This document shows positions 7,484 through 15,767 of a stretch of 64,000 nt of DNA, one piece after another. Each line of letters begins with the position of its first letter. Positions within the stretch are counted from its first letter, which is position 1. A program made the translations under genes and the position numbers. The notes below the pieces were generated by a model that had not been told where the DNA came from, did not search any database, and saw only the letters and a list, made by a program, of their open reading frames with translations. The stretch comes from Streptomyces flavidovirens DSM 40150 (GTDB taxonomy: Bacteria > Actinomycetota > Actinomycetes > Streptomycetales > Streptomycetaceae): contig NZ_AUBE01000005.1 in assembly GCF_000429085.1 (NCBI RefSeq), positions 1-64,000 of the forward strand, in the 5' to 3' direction.

Positions 7484-8722
7484 CTAGTTGCCGACGCGGC
7501 GGCGCAGGTCCTGGAACGCGGTGTAGTTGGCGATCGTCTCGATCAGCCCGGGCGGCGCGAGCTGCACGGCCTCGTCGAGCGTCTCGCAGACCCGGAACTC
7601 CAGGTTCGCGACCTCCAGGCGCACCGCGAGGTCCAGCTTGCGGTCACCGAGCACGAAGATCGGGTGGCCGGCGAGCCGGGTGTAGTCGACGTCCCACAGC
7701 CAGGAGGTGTCCGTGCCGTCCGCGCCGCGCGCGTTGACGGCCAGGATCACTGGCGTGGGCGGCGGGTTGATGAGGGAAAACGTTTCGAGCCAGCCCGCCG
7801 GGTTCTTCGCGAGCAGCAGCCGCAGCTCGCGCTCCTGGAACTGGACGACGTCGTACCGGCCGGCCACCGCCTGGACGTCGTACATCCGCTCCAGCGCCAC
7901 CTGCGGCGGTACGCCGAACACGGCCGCGACGGCGGCGGAGGTGGCGGCGTTCGCCTTGTTGGCGCGGCCGGGCAGCTGGAGGTGGATCGGCCACGCCGAA
8001 CCGTGCGGGTCGATGACGTGGTCGCCGCTGAGCACCCAGCTCGGGGACGGGCGGCGGAAGCCGCACTCGCCGCAGAACCAGTCGTCGCCGGGGCGCTGCA
8101 TCACACCGCCGCAGGACGGGCAGGACCAGGCGTCGTCCTTCCACTCCTGACCGGCGGCCACCCAGACCACATTCGGCGAGGATGACGCGGCCCAGACGAT
8201 CAGCGGGTCGTCGGCGTTCGCGATGACGACGGCCTTCGTGCCGGACAGGCCCTCGCGCCACTTCTCGGCGAGCATGCGGGTCTCGGCGGCCCGGTCGAGC
8301 TGGTCGCGCGAGAGGTTGAGCAGGGCGATCGCCTTCGGCGTCACATCGCGTGCGACTCCGGCGAGGTACTTCTCGTCGACCTCGATCACGCCGTACTTCG
8401 CGTCGGAGCCGCCCGCCAGGGCGGAGGTGATGCCCGCCGGCATGTTGGCGCCGAGCGCGTTGGAGACGACCGGGCCGCTGGCCCGCAGTGCCTCGGCGAT
8501 GAGCCGGGTCGTCGTCGTCTTGCCGTTCGTCGCGGAGACAAGCACGACGTCGAGATGCTGGGCGAGCCGCCCCAGCAGGTCGGGGTCGAGCTTGAGTGCC
8601 ACCTTGCCGCCGATCACGGATCCGCTGCCGCGTCCCGCGGCGCGGGACACCGCCGCCGCGGCCTTGCCTGCCGTCACGGCCAGCTTGGCCCGCGGCGACA
8701 ACGGCTCCGTGTTGCCTGCCAT
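7484..8722 (-). CDS. murT: Lipid II isoglutaminyl synthase, Mur ligase subunit
   Basis: A 412-residue ATP-dependent Mur-ligase-like protein that activates the D-Glu carboxylate of lipid II for amidation with ammonia from GatD. The ATP loop ATNGKTTTT is at 64-72. An inserted four-cysteine zinc ribbon (Cys201, Cys204, Cys217, Cys220) is characteristic of MurT. The C-terminal DUF1727 domain carries ILAVNARGADGTDTSWLWD with the catalytic Asp region. The start ATG 8722 is preceded by AGGAGG at 10 nt; a GTG at 8728 is possible but too close to it. It is first in the murT-gatD pair. Confidence 0.94.
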   Translation of the reverse strand: MAGNTEPLSPRAKLAVTAGKAAAAVSRAAGRGSGSVIGGKVALKLDPDLLGRLAQHLDVVLVSATNGKTTTTRLIAEALRASGPVVSNALGANMPAGITSALAGGSDAKYGVIEVDEKYLAGVARDVTPKAIALLNLSRDQLDRAAETRMLAEKWREGLSGTKAVVIANADDPLIVWAASSSPNVVWVAAGQEWKDDAWSCPSCGGVMQRPGDDWFCGECGFRRPSPSWVLSGDHVIDPHGSAWPIHLQLPGRANKANAATSAAVAAVFGVPPQVALERMYDVQAVAGRYDVVQFQERELRLLLAKNPAGWLETFSLINPPPTPVILAVNARGADGTDTSWLWDVDYTRLAGHPIFVLGDRKLDLAVRLEVANLEFRVCETLDEAVQLAPPGLIETIANYTAFQDLRRRVGN

Positions 8723-8871
8723 CGTCACTGATCCTCCTTGCATCCGGCGCCGCATTTGCCCCAGGTCCACCGGTCAACGTCGGGGCTCAGCCTATCGAGA
8801 TCCAGCCGGGCCCCCGCACCCCGGCACCACCGGGGGCGTTGTGGCCCCCGGCGGAACGTACGCTTGCCGCC

Positions 8872-9417
8872 ATGCGACACCGCCCGATTCCCGGCAGTTC
8901 CGGGCTCGTACGACCCATGACACTGCTCGGTGACCCGGCGCTGCACGCGCCCTGCGAGACGGTGACCGACTTCGGTCCCTCGCTGGTCCGGCTCGTCGAG
9001 GACATGTTCGCGACGATGTACGCCGCCGAGGGGGTCGGCCTCGCGGCCAATCAAGTCGGCGTACCGCTGCGTGTCTTCGTCTACGACTGTCCGGACGACG
9101 AGGATGTCCGGCATATCGGTCACATCGTCAACCCACGCCTGGTCGAGGCCGACGGCATCACCGTACGCGGTCCCGAGGGGTGTCTGTCGCTGCCGGGTAT
9201 CGAGGCGGGTACCGAACGCTTCGACCGGGCGGTGGTGGAGGGGGTGTCGGTGACGGGGGATCCGGTGCGCGTTGAGGGCACCGGCTTCTTCGCCCGCTGC
9301 CTCCAGCACGAGTGCGACCACTTGTCCGGCCTGGTCTACACCGACCGTCTCACCGGCCGGCGCCGGGCGAAGGCACTGCGTGCGGCGAGGCGTGCGCCGT
9401 GGGGTGGCCGGGGGTAG
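8872..9417 (+). CDS. def: Peptide deformylase
   Basis: A 181-residue metalloenzyme removing the formyl group from nascent N-terminal methionine. All three motifs are intact: GVGLAANQVG (54-63), EGCLSLPG with metal ligand Cys104, and QHECDH with ligands His146 and His150 and catalytic Glu147. The ATG at 8872 is the most family-like start although the ribosome site is weak. It is divergent from murT with a 149-nt gap, so two promoters must lie there. Streptomycetes often carry several deformylases. Confidence 0.94.
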   Translation: MRHRPIPGSSGLVRPMTLLGDPALHAPCETVTDFGPSLVRLVEDMFATMYAAEGVGLAANQVGVPLRVFVYDCPDDEDVRHIGHIVNPRLVEADGITVRGPEGCLSLPGIEAGTERFDRAVVEGVSVTGDPVRVEGTGFFARCLQHECDHLSGLVYTDRLTGRRRAKALRAARRAPWGGRG

Positions 9418-9452
9418 GGAAAGGCCCCACGCGGCGGTGCCGGCGGCCGGGT

Positions 9453-10100
9453 TCAGAAGCCGGGGCCGTCCGCGCGGTCGCCCGCGGCGGCCAGCCGCCC
9501 CCACAGCAGGTCCGCGAGGCTGGAGACCAACTGCTCGCGGGAGCAAGGGCGTTCGCCCAGCCACCAGTCTCCGGCCGCGTGCATCATGCCGACGATCCCG
9601 TGCCCCCACACCCGCGCCAGTTGCTCGCTGCCCGGTCCGAGATCCACGCGCTCGGCGATCACCATGGCCAGCTCCTCGCCGAGCCGCCGCAGCAGCGGCG
9701 CCGAGTGGCGGCCGACGTCGAAGCCCTGCTCGGGCTGGTGCGCGTCCTCGGCGGGGTGCATCAGGAACCGGTACACCTCGGGGAGCGCCTCGATCGCCGC
9801 GAGGTAGGTGTCGAGCGTCGCCTCCACCCGCTGGCGCCGTTCGGCGGGCGCGTCCAGCGCCGCTCGCAGGGCCGAGAGCAGTGCGTCGGTGTGGCGCTTG
9901 GCCAGGGCGCGGTAGAGCCCGCCCTTGTCGCCGAAGTGCCGGTAGAGGATCGGCTTGGTGATCCCGGCCTCGGCGGCGATGGCGTTCATGGAAGCCTGCG
10001 GACCGTCCCGCAGCACCACGCGGTCCGCCGCTTCGAGCAGCTCCCGCCGCCGCCGCGCGGCGGCGGAGCGCTGCTGCTCGTCCGTGTGTGTGGTGTCCAT
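9453..10100 (-). CDS. TetR-family regulator, probably of the divergent acyl-CoA dehydrogenase
   Basis: A 215-residue regulator with an N-terminal helix-turn-helix (ASMNAIAAEAGITKPILYRHFGDK, residues about 36-60) and a variable ligand-binding domain ending in a TetR_C-like region (VWGHGIVGMMHAAGDWWLG). The start ATG 10100 has GGGGAG 7 nt upstream. It is divergent from the acyl-CoA dehydrogenase gene, and the intergenic palindrome at 10188-10224 is a fitting operator. By analogy with such pairs the effector may be an acyl-CoA, which is inference. Confidence 0.88.
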   Translation of the reverse strand: MDTTHTDEQQRSAAARRRRELLEAADRVVLRDGPQASMNAIAAEAGITKPILYRHFGDKGGLYRALAKRHTDALLSALRAALDAPAERRQRVEATLDTYLAAIEALPEVYRFLMHPAEDAHQPEQGFDVGRHSAPLLRRLGEELAMVIAERVDLGPGSEQLARVWGHGIVGMMHAAGDWWLGERPCSREQLVSSLADLLWGRLAAAGDRADGPGF

Positions 10101-10177
10101 GATGTGTCTCCCCGCCCAAAAAGTTTCCGTGACGCCTGCGAAACGTAACACCATGGCCGTGTGCCGTGCTGCCGCGG

Positions 10178-10224
10178 TTGACATGGCTTACTTACCGGTA
10201 ACAGACTTCTGTTACCGCAAGTAA
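10178..10224 (+). promoter_or_regulatory. Promoter element and TetR-type operator of acyl-CoA dehydrogenase
   Basis: A consensus -35 box TTGACA lies at 10178-10183. Immediately after it is an inverted repeat: TTACTTACCGGTAACAG (10188-10204) and CTGTTACCGCAAGTAA (10209-10224). The arms pair over 16 positions with one extra base in the left arm. It contains the inner palindrome TTACCGGTAA. The -10 region would fall inside the palindrome, so binding would block the polymerase. The -10 itself is not clear. Confidence 0.7.
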
Positions 10225-10239
10225 CACCTGGAGGGGACG

Positions 10240-11466
10240 ATGGACGGGTTCACGCTCGAACTCAACGACGACCAGAAGCAGGTCCGCGACTGGATCCATG
10301 GGTTCGCCGCCGATGTGATGCGCCCGGCCGCCGCCGAGTGGGACGAGCGTGAGGAGACGCCCTGGCCCGTCATCCAGGAAGCGGCCAAGCTCGGCATCTA
10401 CTCCCTCGACTTCTACGCGCAGCAGTTCTTCGACCCGACGGGTCTCGGCATCCCGATGGCGATGGAGGAGCTGTTCTGGGGTGACGCGGGCATCGGCCTC
10501 TCCATCGTCGGTACGGGCCTGGCCGCCGTCGGCGTCCTCGCCAACGGCACCGAGGAGCAGATCGGCACCTGGATCCCGCAGATGTACGGCGACCCCGACG
10601 ACGTCAAGGTCGCCGCCTTCTGCTCCTCGGAGCCGGACGCCGGCTCCGACGTCTCGGCGATGCGCACGCGCGCCGTATACGACGAGGCCAAGGACGAGTG
10701 GGTGCTGAACGGCACCAAGACCTGGGCGACCAACGGCGGCATCGCCAACGTCCACGTCGTCGTCGCCCTCGTTGACCCCGAGCTCGGCTCCAAGGGCCAC
10801 GCTTCCTTCATCGTCCCGCCGAACACCCCCGGCCTGTCCCAGGGCCAGAAATTCAAGAAGCACGGCATCCGCGCCTCGCACACCGCCGAGGTGGTACTGG
10901 AGAACCTGCGCGTCCCCGGCCACTGCCTGCTCGGCGGAAAGGACAAGCTCGACGAGCGCCTCGCCCGCGCCCGCGAGCGCGCCGCGAAGGGCGGCGAGCG
11001 GGTGAAGAACGCCGCGATGGCCACCTTCGAGGCGTCGCGCCCGGCCGTCGGCGCGATGGCGGTGGGCACCGCCCGCGCCGCGTACGAGGTCGCGCTCGAC
11101 TACGCCAGGACACGTGAGCAGTTCGGCCGCCCGATCATCGACAACCAGGGCATCGCCTTCCAGCTCGCCGACATGCGCACCCAGATCGACGCGGCGCGGC
11201 TGCTGGTGTGGCGGGCCTCCTGGATGGCCAGTGCGGGCAAGCCGTTCACCTCGGCCGAGGGCTCGATGTCGAAGCTGTTCGCCAGCGAGACCGCCAAGAA
11301 GGTCACCGCGCAGGCCGTACAGATCCTCGGCGGAAACGGCTACACACGTGAGTACCCGGTGGAGCGCATGCACCGCGACGCCGCGATCTACACCATCTTC
11401 GAAGGTACGAGTGAGATCCAGCGTCTGGTGATCGCCCGCACCCTGTCCGGCATGCCGATCCGCTAG
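10240..11466 (+). CDS. Acyl-CoA dehydrogenase
   Basis: A 408-residue FAD-dependent enzyme that would introduce a trans-2 double bond in an acyl-CoA. Seen are the N-terminal helical domain, the flavin and substrate segment [17 protein letters not shown] in the beta domain, and the C-terminal block with [19 protein letters not shown] and [15 protein letters not shown], whose Glu is the usual catalytic base. GGAGGGG precedes the ATG. The operator-like palindrome just upstream and the divergent TetR gene suggest induction by its substrate class. A strong bidirectional terminator follows. Confidence 0.93.
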   Translation: MDGFTLELNDDQKQVRDWIHGFAADVMRPAAAEWDEREETPWPVIQEAAKLGIYSLDFYAQQFFDPTGLGIPMAMEELFWGDAGIGLSIVGTGLAAVGVLANGTEEQIGTWIPQMYGDPDDVKVAAFCSSEPDAGSDVSAMRTRAVYDEAKDEWVLNGTKTWATNGGIANVHVVVALVDPELGSKGHASFIVPPNTPGLSQGQKFKKHGIRASHTAEVVLENLRVPGHCLLGGKDKLDERLARARERAAKGGERVKNAAMATFEASRPAVGAMAVGTARAAYEVALDYARTREQFGRPIIDNQGIAFQLADMRTQIDAARLLVWRASWMASAGKPFTSAEGSMSKLFASETAKKVTAQAVQILGGNGYTREYPVERMHRDAAIYTIFEGTSEIQRLVIARTLSGMPIR

Positions 11467-11475
11467 ACCTGTCGC

Positions 11476-11540
11476 GGTACGACGAAGGCGCCGCCCCCCC
11501 ACATCGCACAAGGGGGGCGGCGCCTTCGTGTCGCCGTACC
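11476..11540. terminator. Strong bidirectional terminator
   Basis: CGAAGGCGCCGCCCCCC (11483-11499) and GGGGGGCGGCGCCTTCG (11512-11528) form a perfect 17-bp stem with a 12-nt loop. Outer GGTAC and GTACC extend the symmetry. It fills the gap between the convergent acyl-CoA dehydrogenase and glutathione peroxidase genes. Confidence 0.9.
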
Positions 11541-11541
11541 G

Positions 11542-12033
11542 TCAGGCCTTGGGGAGCTGCGCCTCGATGGCCGCGACTACCTCGGCGGCCTCCGGCTCGA
11601 CGCGCGGACGGAACCGGCCGACGACCTCGCCCTTGGCGCTGACCAGGAACTTCTCGAAGTTCCACTGGACGTCCCCGGCCTCGCCGGCCTCGTCCTTCGC
11701 CGCGGTCAGCTCGACGTACAGCGGGTGCCGGTGGTCACCGTTGACCTCGATCTTCTCCAGCAGCGGGAACGTCACGCCGTAGCTCGCCGAGCAGAAGGTC
11801 TGGATCTCCTCCGCACTGCCCGGCTCCTGGCCCGCGAACTGGTTGCACGGCACACCGAGCACGGTGAAGCCCCGGTCGGCGTACGTCTGCTGGAGCCGCT
11901 CCAGACCGGCGTACTGCGGCGTCAGTCCGCACTTGGACGCGACGTTCACCACCAGCACCGCCTTGCCCTCGTAGGCCGCCAGCGTGGTCGGCTCACCGGT
12001 CAGGGTGCGCAGGGGGATGTCGTACAGGCTCAT
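11542..12033 (-). CDS. Glutathione peroxidase family thiol peroxidase
   Basis: A 163-residue peroxidase reducing hydroperoxides. The catalytic tetrad residues are visible: Cys35 in NVASKCGLTPQY (cysteine, not selenocysteine), Gln69 in CNQFAGQEP and Trp124-Asn125 in WNFEKF. Actinobacteria generally lack glutathione, so the reductant is probably thioredoxin or mycothiol-linked; Cys63 and Cys81 are candidate resolving residues. It is monocistronic and convergent with the acyl-CoA dehydrogenase. Confidence 0.9.
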   Translation of the reverse strand: MSLYDIPLRTLTGEPTTLAAYEGKAVLVVNVASKCGLTPQYAGLERLQQTYADRGFTVLGVPCNQFAGQEPGSAEEIQTFCSASYGVTFPLLEKIEVNGDHRHPLYVELTAAKDEAGEAGDVQWNFEKFLVSAKGEVVGRFRPRVEPEAAEVVAAIEAQLPKA

Positions 12034-12389
12034 CGCCGTCTCCTATGGCTCGGGGCGGCCGGACGCTGCCGGCCGTCGTTCACTGCTCCGTACTGTTCCA
12101 GAGATCGACCGGCACGCAGCCGACGGCCCTGCCTTCCGCGTCCAGCGGGCGGGCCCGGCGACGGCGCCTCGGCACCGGCGCATTCGGGCAGCGTCGGGCC
12201 CCGGCCGGGCGCGGTCGCGTTCAAGGGCACCGCGGTTCCGGCCGAGGACGCTTACACCACCGTGTGGTCGTGCTGTGCGGCGGCCGTTCTCGTACGGGGG
12301 AAGAATCCCGCACGAGGCCCGCGCCGCAGCCCGACCCCGTTGGCTGAAACTCCTGCTCTCCGCACCGCCTCCTGGGAAGGAACCGCGCC
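12034..12389. other. 356-nt gap with no gene supported
   Basis: This divergent region lies between the peroxidase and the amidohydrolase. Frames here on both strands are Arg/Pro/Gly-rich with no family-like segment, and I see no strong hairpin or repeat. It must hold the two promoters. GGGAAGGAA at 12373-12381 serves the amidohydrolase start. Confidence 0.5.
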
Positions 12390-13646
12390 ATGACCGGCCG
12401 CACCACCCCCGTACTCCTGCACAACGGACTGCTCATCGACGGCAGAGGAGGCGAGCCGGTCGCGAACGGGGCGGTGCTCATCGAGGAGGGGCTCGTCCGC
12501 TGGGCGGGTCCGTCGGGTGAGCTGTCCGCACACCCCGCCCTGTCCGCCCCGGCCCGGCGTATCGACGTACGCGGCGACACCATCCTGCCCGGCTTCATCG
12601 ACTGTCACGTCCACATGGCGGCGCCCGGCGGCGCCCTCAGCCACGCCGAGATCGCCGCGATGCCGCTCTCGCTGCGGACCTTCCTCGCCGCGCCGCGCAT
12701 GAAGCTCACCCTCGACGCGGGCGTCACCACCGCCCGCGACCTCGGCGGCGCGGACGCCGGCCACCGGGAGGCCGTCGAGTCCGGGCTGCTCGCCGGGCCG
12801 CGCCTGCTCGTCGCGATCGCCATGCTCAGCCCCACCGGCGGTCACGGCGACTTCCGGGCGGCCAACGACGACGGCGAGAACGACCCCGCCATGGGCCGCC
12901 TCGCCGACGGGCTCACCGAATGCCGCAAAGCCGTGCGGGGAGTGCTCCGGCAGGGCGCCGACTGGGTCAAGATCGCGGCCACGGGCGGCGTGTGGAGCCC
13001 GACGGACCAGCCGGGCGACGACGGCTTCCTGGAGGACGAGATCCGTACGATCACCGAGATCGCGGCGGGCCACGGAGGCAAGAAGGTGGCCGCGCACGCC
13101 CAGGGGCGGAGCGGCATTCTCAATGCCGTACGCGGCGGAGTCGCCAGCGTCGAGCACGGTTACGAGATCGACGACCAGGCCATCGACCTGATGCTGGAGC
13201 GCGGCACGTTCCTGGTGCCGACGCTCACCACCGCGAACACCGACCCCGACCCGCAGAAGGCCGCGAGCTGGGCGTACGCGAAGAAGAAGCACTGGCAGTC
13301 CGTCGCTCGCACGCACATCCCGCACGCCATCGCGCGCGGCGTCCGCGTCGCCATGGGAACGGACTGCGGCATCGCGGAGCACGGCACGAACCTGCGGGAG
13401 CCGGCGTACCTCGTCGACTGCGGGATGACGCCGATGGGCGCGATCCGCGCCGGGACCAGCGAGGCCGCCGAACTCCTCGGCCTGGCGCACGAGATCGGCA
13501 CGCTCGAAGCCGGCAAGCGGGCCGACGTCGTCGTCGCCCGGTGCGATCCGCTGGCCGACATCACCGCACTCGGCGAGCCCGCCAACATCCGGCTCGTCAT
13601 GAAGGACGGCGTCGCCTTCAAGGACCTCGACGGTCTCCTGGCCTGA
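12390..13646 (+). CDS. Amidohydrolase (imidazolonepropionase/prolidase-like)
   Basis: A 418-residue metal-dependent hydrolase with a TIM-barrel core. The metal ligands are present: HVH (His73, His75), a lysine probably carboxylated (Lys194 in WVKIAATGG), His236 in AAHAQG, His256 in SVEHG and Asp325 in MGTDCG. LEAGKRADVVV in the C-terminal beta-sandwich is typical. This subgroup includes Xaa-Pro dipeptidase-like and other amide hydrolases, and the substrate is not evident. The start ATG 12390 has GGAAGGAA upstream. The next gene on the same strand starts 88 nt later. Confidence 0.9.
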   Translation: MTGRTTPVLLHNGLLIDGRGGEPVANGAVLIEEGLVRWAGPSGELSAHPALSAPARRIDVRGDTILPGFIDCHVHMAAPGGALSHAEIAAMPLSLRTFLAAPRMKLTLDAGVTTARDLGGADAGHREAVESGLLAGPRLLVAIAMLSPTGGHGDFRAANDDGENDPAMGRLADGLTECRKAVRGVLRQGADWVKIAATGGVWSPTDQPGDDGFLEDEIRTITEIAAGHGGKKVAAHAQGRSGILNAVRGGVASVEHGYEIDDQAIDLMLERGTFLVPTLTTANTDPDPQKAASWAYAKKKHWQSVARTHIPHAIARGVRVAMGTDCGIAEHGTNLREPAYLVDCGMTPMGAIRAGTSEAAELLGLAHEIGTLEAGKRADVVVARCDPLADITALGEPANIRLVMKDGVAFKDLDGLLA

Positions 13647-13734
13647 CTGCGCTCCAGTCCCGGATGCCCCCGACCGGGGATGACCGTCGCGTCCGGCAAG
13701 CAGCTCCCACCGGTATGGAAAGGCAAATCCCACT

Positions 13735-14739
13735 GTGTCACCGCGACTTACGGCTCTGATCGCCATGCGCCCGGATGTGGCTGCGCTCGCCCTCCCCGAC
13801 GACGTACGGGCGCGGCTGGCAGCCGTCTGCGACGTACCGGACCTGGTGGCCGACGACTTCGGGCGACCGGAGGCACGCAAGGCGCTGTCCCGTGCGGACG
13901 TGCTCATTTCGGGGTGGGGGTGCCCACGGGTCGGCGCGCATGTCCTCGCGGACGCGCCGCGCCTGAGGGCCGTCATGCACGCGGCGGGCTCGGTCAAGCA
14001 GATGCTCGCACCGGCGGTCTGGGAGCGGGGCATCACCGTCTCGTCGGCGGCGTCAGCCAACGCGGGGCCGGTCGCCGACTACACGGTCGCGGCGATCCAT
14101 CTGTCGGCCAAGCGGGCGTTCCGTACGGCGGGGGAGTACCGGGCGGGCCGGCCCCGGGACCTGACGGTGTCCCCGGCGACCGGCTTCCTCGGCCGTACGG
14201 TCGGTGTCGTCGGGGCGTCGAAGACCGGGCGGCTGGTCCTGGAGCGGCTCGCCGGAACGGGGGTACGGTTGCTGGTTCACGATCCGTACCCGGACGCGGC
14301 CCGGGCGGCTGCGGCGCTGGGCGGCGAACCGGTGGACCTGGACGCGCTGTTGCAGGCCTCGGACATCGTCTCGCTGCATGCCCCACTGCTGCCCGAGACC
14401 CGGCATCTCATCGACGCGCGGGCACTCGGGCTGCTGCGCGACGGCGCGGTGCTCATCAACACCGCGCGCGGCGGGCTCGTCGACACCGACGCGCTGGCGG
14501 CGCACTGCGCGCACGGGCGCATCGACGCCGTACTCGACGTCACCGAACCGGAACCGCTGCCGCCGGGGCACGTGCTGCTGGGGCTGCCGAACGTGCTGGT
14601 CACGCCGCACATCGCGGGGGCGATGGGCACGGAGGTGCGGCTGCTGGGGGAGTTCGCGGTGGCGGAGGCGGAGCGGTTCGTGCGGGGCGAGCCGCTGCTG
14701 GGGCAGGTACGGGCGCAGGACCTGCCGCGCATCGCGTGA
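13735..14739 (+). CDS. D-isomer-specific 2-hydroxyacid dehydrogenase
   Basis: A 334-residue NAD-dependent oxidoreductase of the D-2-hydroxyacid dehydrogenase family. The cofactor loop is GVVGASKTG (157-165). Catalytic residues are Arg245 in NTARGGLVD, a Glu at 271 or 273 in DVTEPEPLP and His292 in PHIAGAMG. The substrate is unknown; ketoacid or phosphonate analogues are possible. The GTG start at 13735 is the best available, with a weak GGAAAGG upstream. It may be cotranscribed with the amidohydrolase. Confidence 0.88.
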   Translation: MSPRLTALIAMRPDVAALALPDDVRARLAAVCDVPDLVADDFGRPEARKALSRADVLISGWGCPRVGAHVLADAPRLRAVMHAAGSVKQMLAPAVWERGITVSSAASANAGPVADYTVAAIHLSAKRAFRTAGEYRAGRPRDLTVSPATGFLGRTVGVVGASKTGRLVLERLAGTGVRLLVHDPYPDAARAAAALGGEPVDLDALLQASDIVSLHAPLLPETRHLIDARALGLLRDGAVLINTARGGLVDTDALAAHCAHGRIDAVLDVTEPEPLPPGHVLLGLPNVLVTPHIAGAMGTEVRLLGEFAVAEAERFVRGEPLLGQVRAQDLPRIA

Positions 14740-14842
14740 CCACCGGCACCTGACTCTGCGCCCCGGGGCTGCCAGCGCGGCACGCTGCCCGGCGGGACGA
14801 CCCCCGTCACCGCCTGCGCCCTCATCCAGGCGTACAGGACAC

Positions 14843-15721
14843 TCAGGCGGCCGGCAGCGGACGGAACAGCCCCTCCTGCACCACCGACACCAGCAAGTTG
14901 CCCCCACGGTCGTAGATCCGGCCGCGCGCCAGCCCCCGCGCGCCCGTCGCGATGGGCGACTCCTGGTCGTACAGGAACCACTCGTCGGCCCGGAACGGCC
15001 GGTGGAACCACATCGCGTGGTCCAGCGACGCGATGTCGAAATTACGCGGCCCCCACAGCGGCTCGACCGGGATACGGACCGCGTCGAGCAGCGTCATGTC
15101 GGACGCGTACGCCAGCGCGCACGTGTGCACGAGCTGGTCGTCGCCCAGCGGCCCGACCGCGCGCATCCACACCGCGCTGCGCGGGTCCGCCTCCTTGATC
15201 TCCGCCGCGGTCCAGCGCAGCCGGTCGACGTACCGGATGTCGAACGGCTGGCGGCGGGCCATCCGCTCCAGCGCCTCCGGCAGCTCCCCGAGGTGCTCGC
15301 GGATCTCGTCCGCCACCGTCGGCAGCGTGTCCGGGTCCGGGAAGTCCAGGCGCGGCGGCAGCTGGTGCTCGAAGGCCGCCTCCTCCGGCTGGTGGAAGGA
15401 GGCGGTCAGGTTGAAGATCGTCCGGCCCTGCTGGACGGCCGTGACCCGCCGGGTGGTGAACGAACGCCCGTCCCGCACCCGCTCCACCTGGTAGACGATC
15501 GGCACACCGGGGCGGCCGGGCCGCAGGAAGTACGCGTGCAGGGAGTGCACGGGCCGCTCGCCCTCGGTGGTACGCCCGGCCGCGACCAGGGCCTGGCCGG
15601 CGACCTGCCCGCCGAAGACGCGTTGCAGGGACTCCTCGGGGCTGCGGCCCCGGAAGATGTTGACCTCGATCTGCTCCAGGTCGAGCAGATCGACGAGCCG
15701 GTCAGCGGGGTTCGTCGTCAC
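14843..15721 (-). CDS. tesB: Acyl-CoA thioesterase II
   Basis: A 292-residue double-hotdog thioesterase hydrolysing acyl-CoA to free acid and CoA. The family pattern runs from FRGRSPEESLQRVFGGQVAGQAL near the N-terminus through SLHAYFLRPG to the second hotdog domain with SLDHAMWFHRPFRADEW, LYDQESP and ARGLARGRIYDRGG. The start GTG 15721 is chosen because AAGGAG lies 9 nt before it and homologues begin there; an in-frame extension upstream is unsupported. It lies 46 nt downstream of the helicase gene and is probably read through from it. Confidence 0.93.
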   Translation of the reverse strand: MTTNPADRLVDLLDLEQIEVNIFRGRSPEESLQRVFGGQVAGQALVAAGRTTEGERPVHSLHAYFLRPGRPGVPIVYQVERVRDGRSFTTRRVTAVQQGRTIFNLTASFHQPEEAAFEHQLPPRLDFPDPDTLPTVADEIREHLGELPEALERMARRQPFDIRYVDRLRWTAAEIKEADPRSAVWMRAVGPLGDDQLVHTCALAYASDMTLLDAVRIPVEPLWGPRNFDIASLDHAMWFHRPFRADEWFLYDQESPIATGARGLARGRIYDRGGNLLVSVVQEGLFRPLPAA

Positions 15722-15767
15722 GGCACGTTTCTCCTTGGTTCCGCGGCTGAATTTCGCAGCCAGGGTT

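Noticed and set aside
14200..14230. GVVGASKTG in the hydroxyacid dehydrogenase considered a broken NAD loop
   Set aside because: The GAS-x-x-G variant is common in this subfamily and the catalytic Arg, Glu and His are all present.
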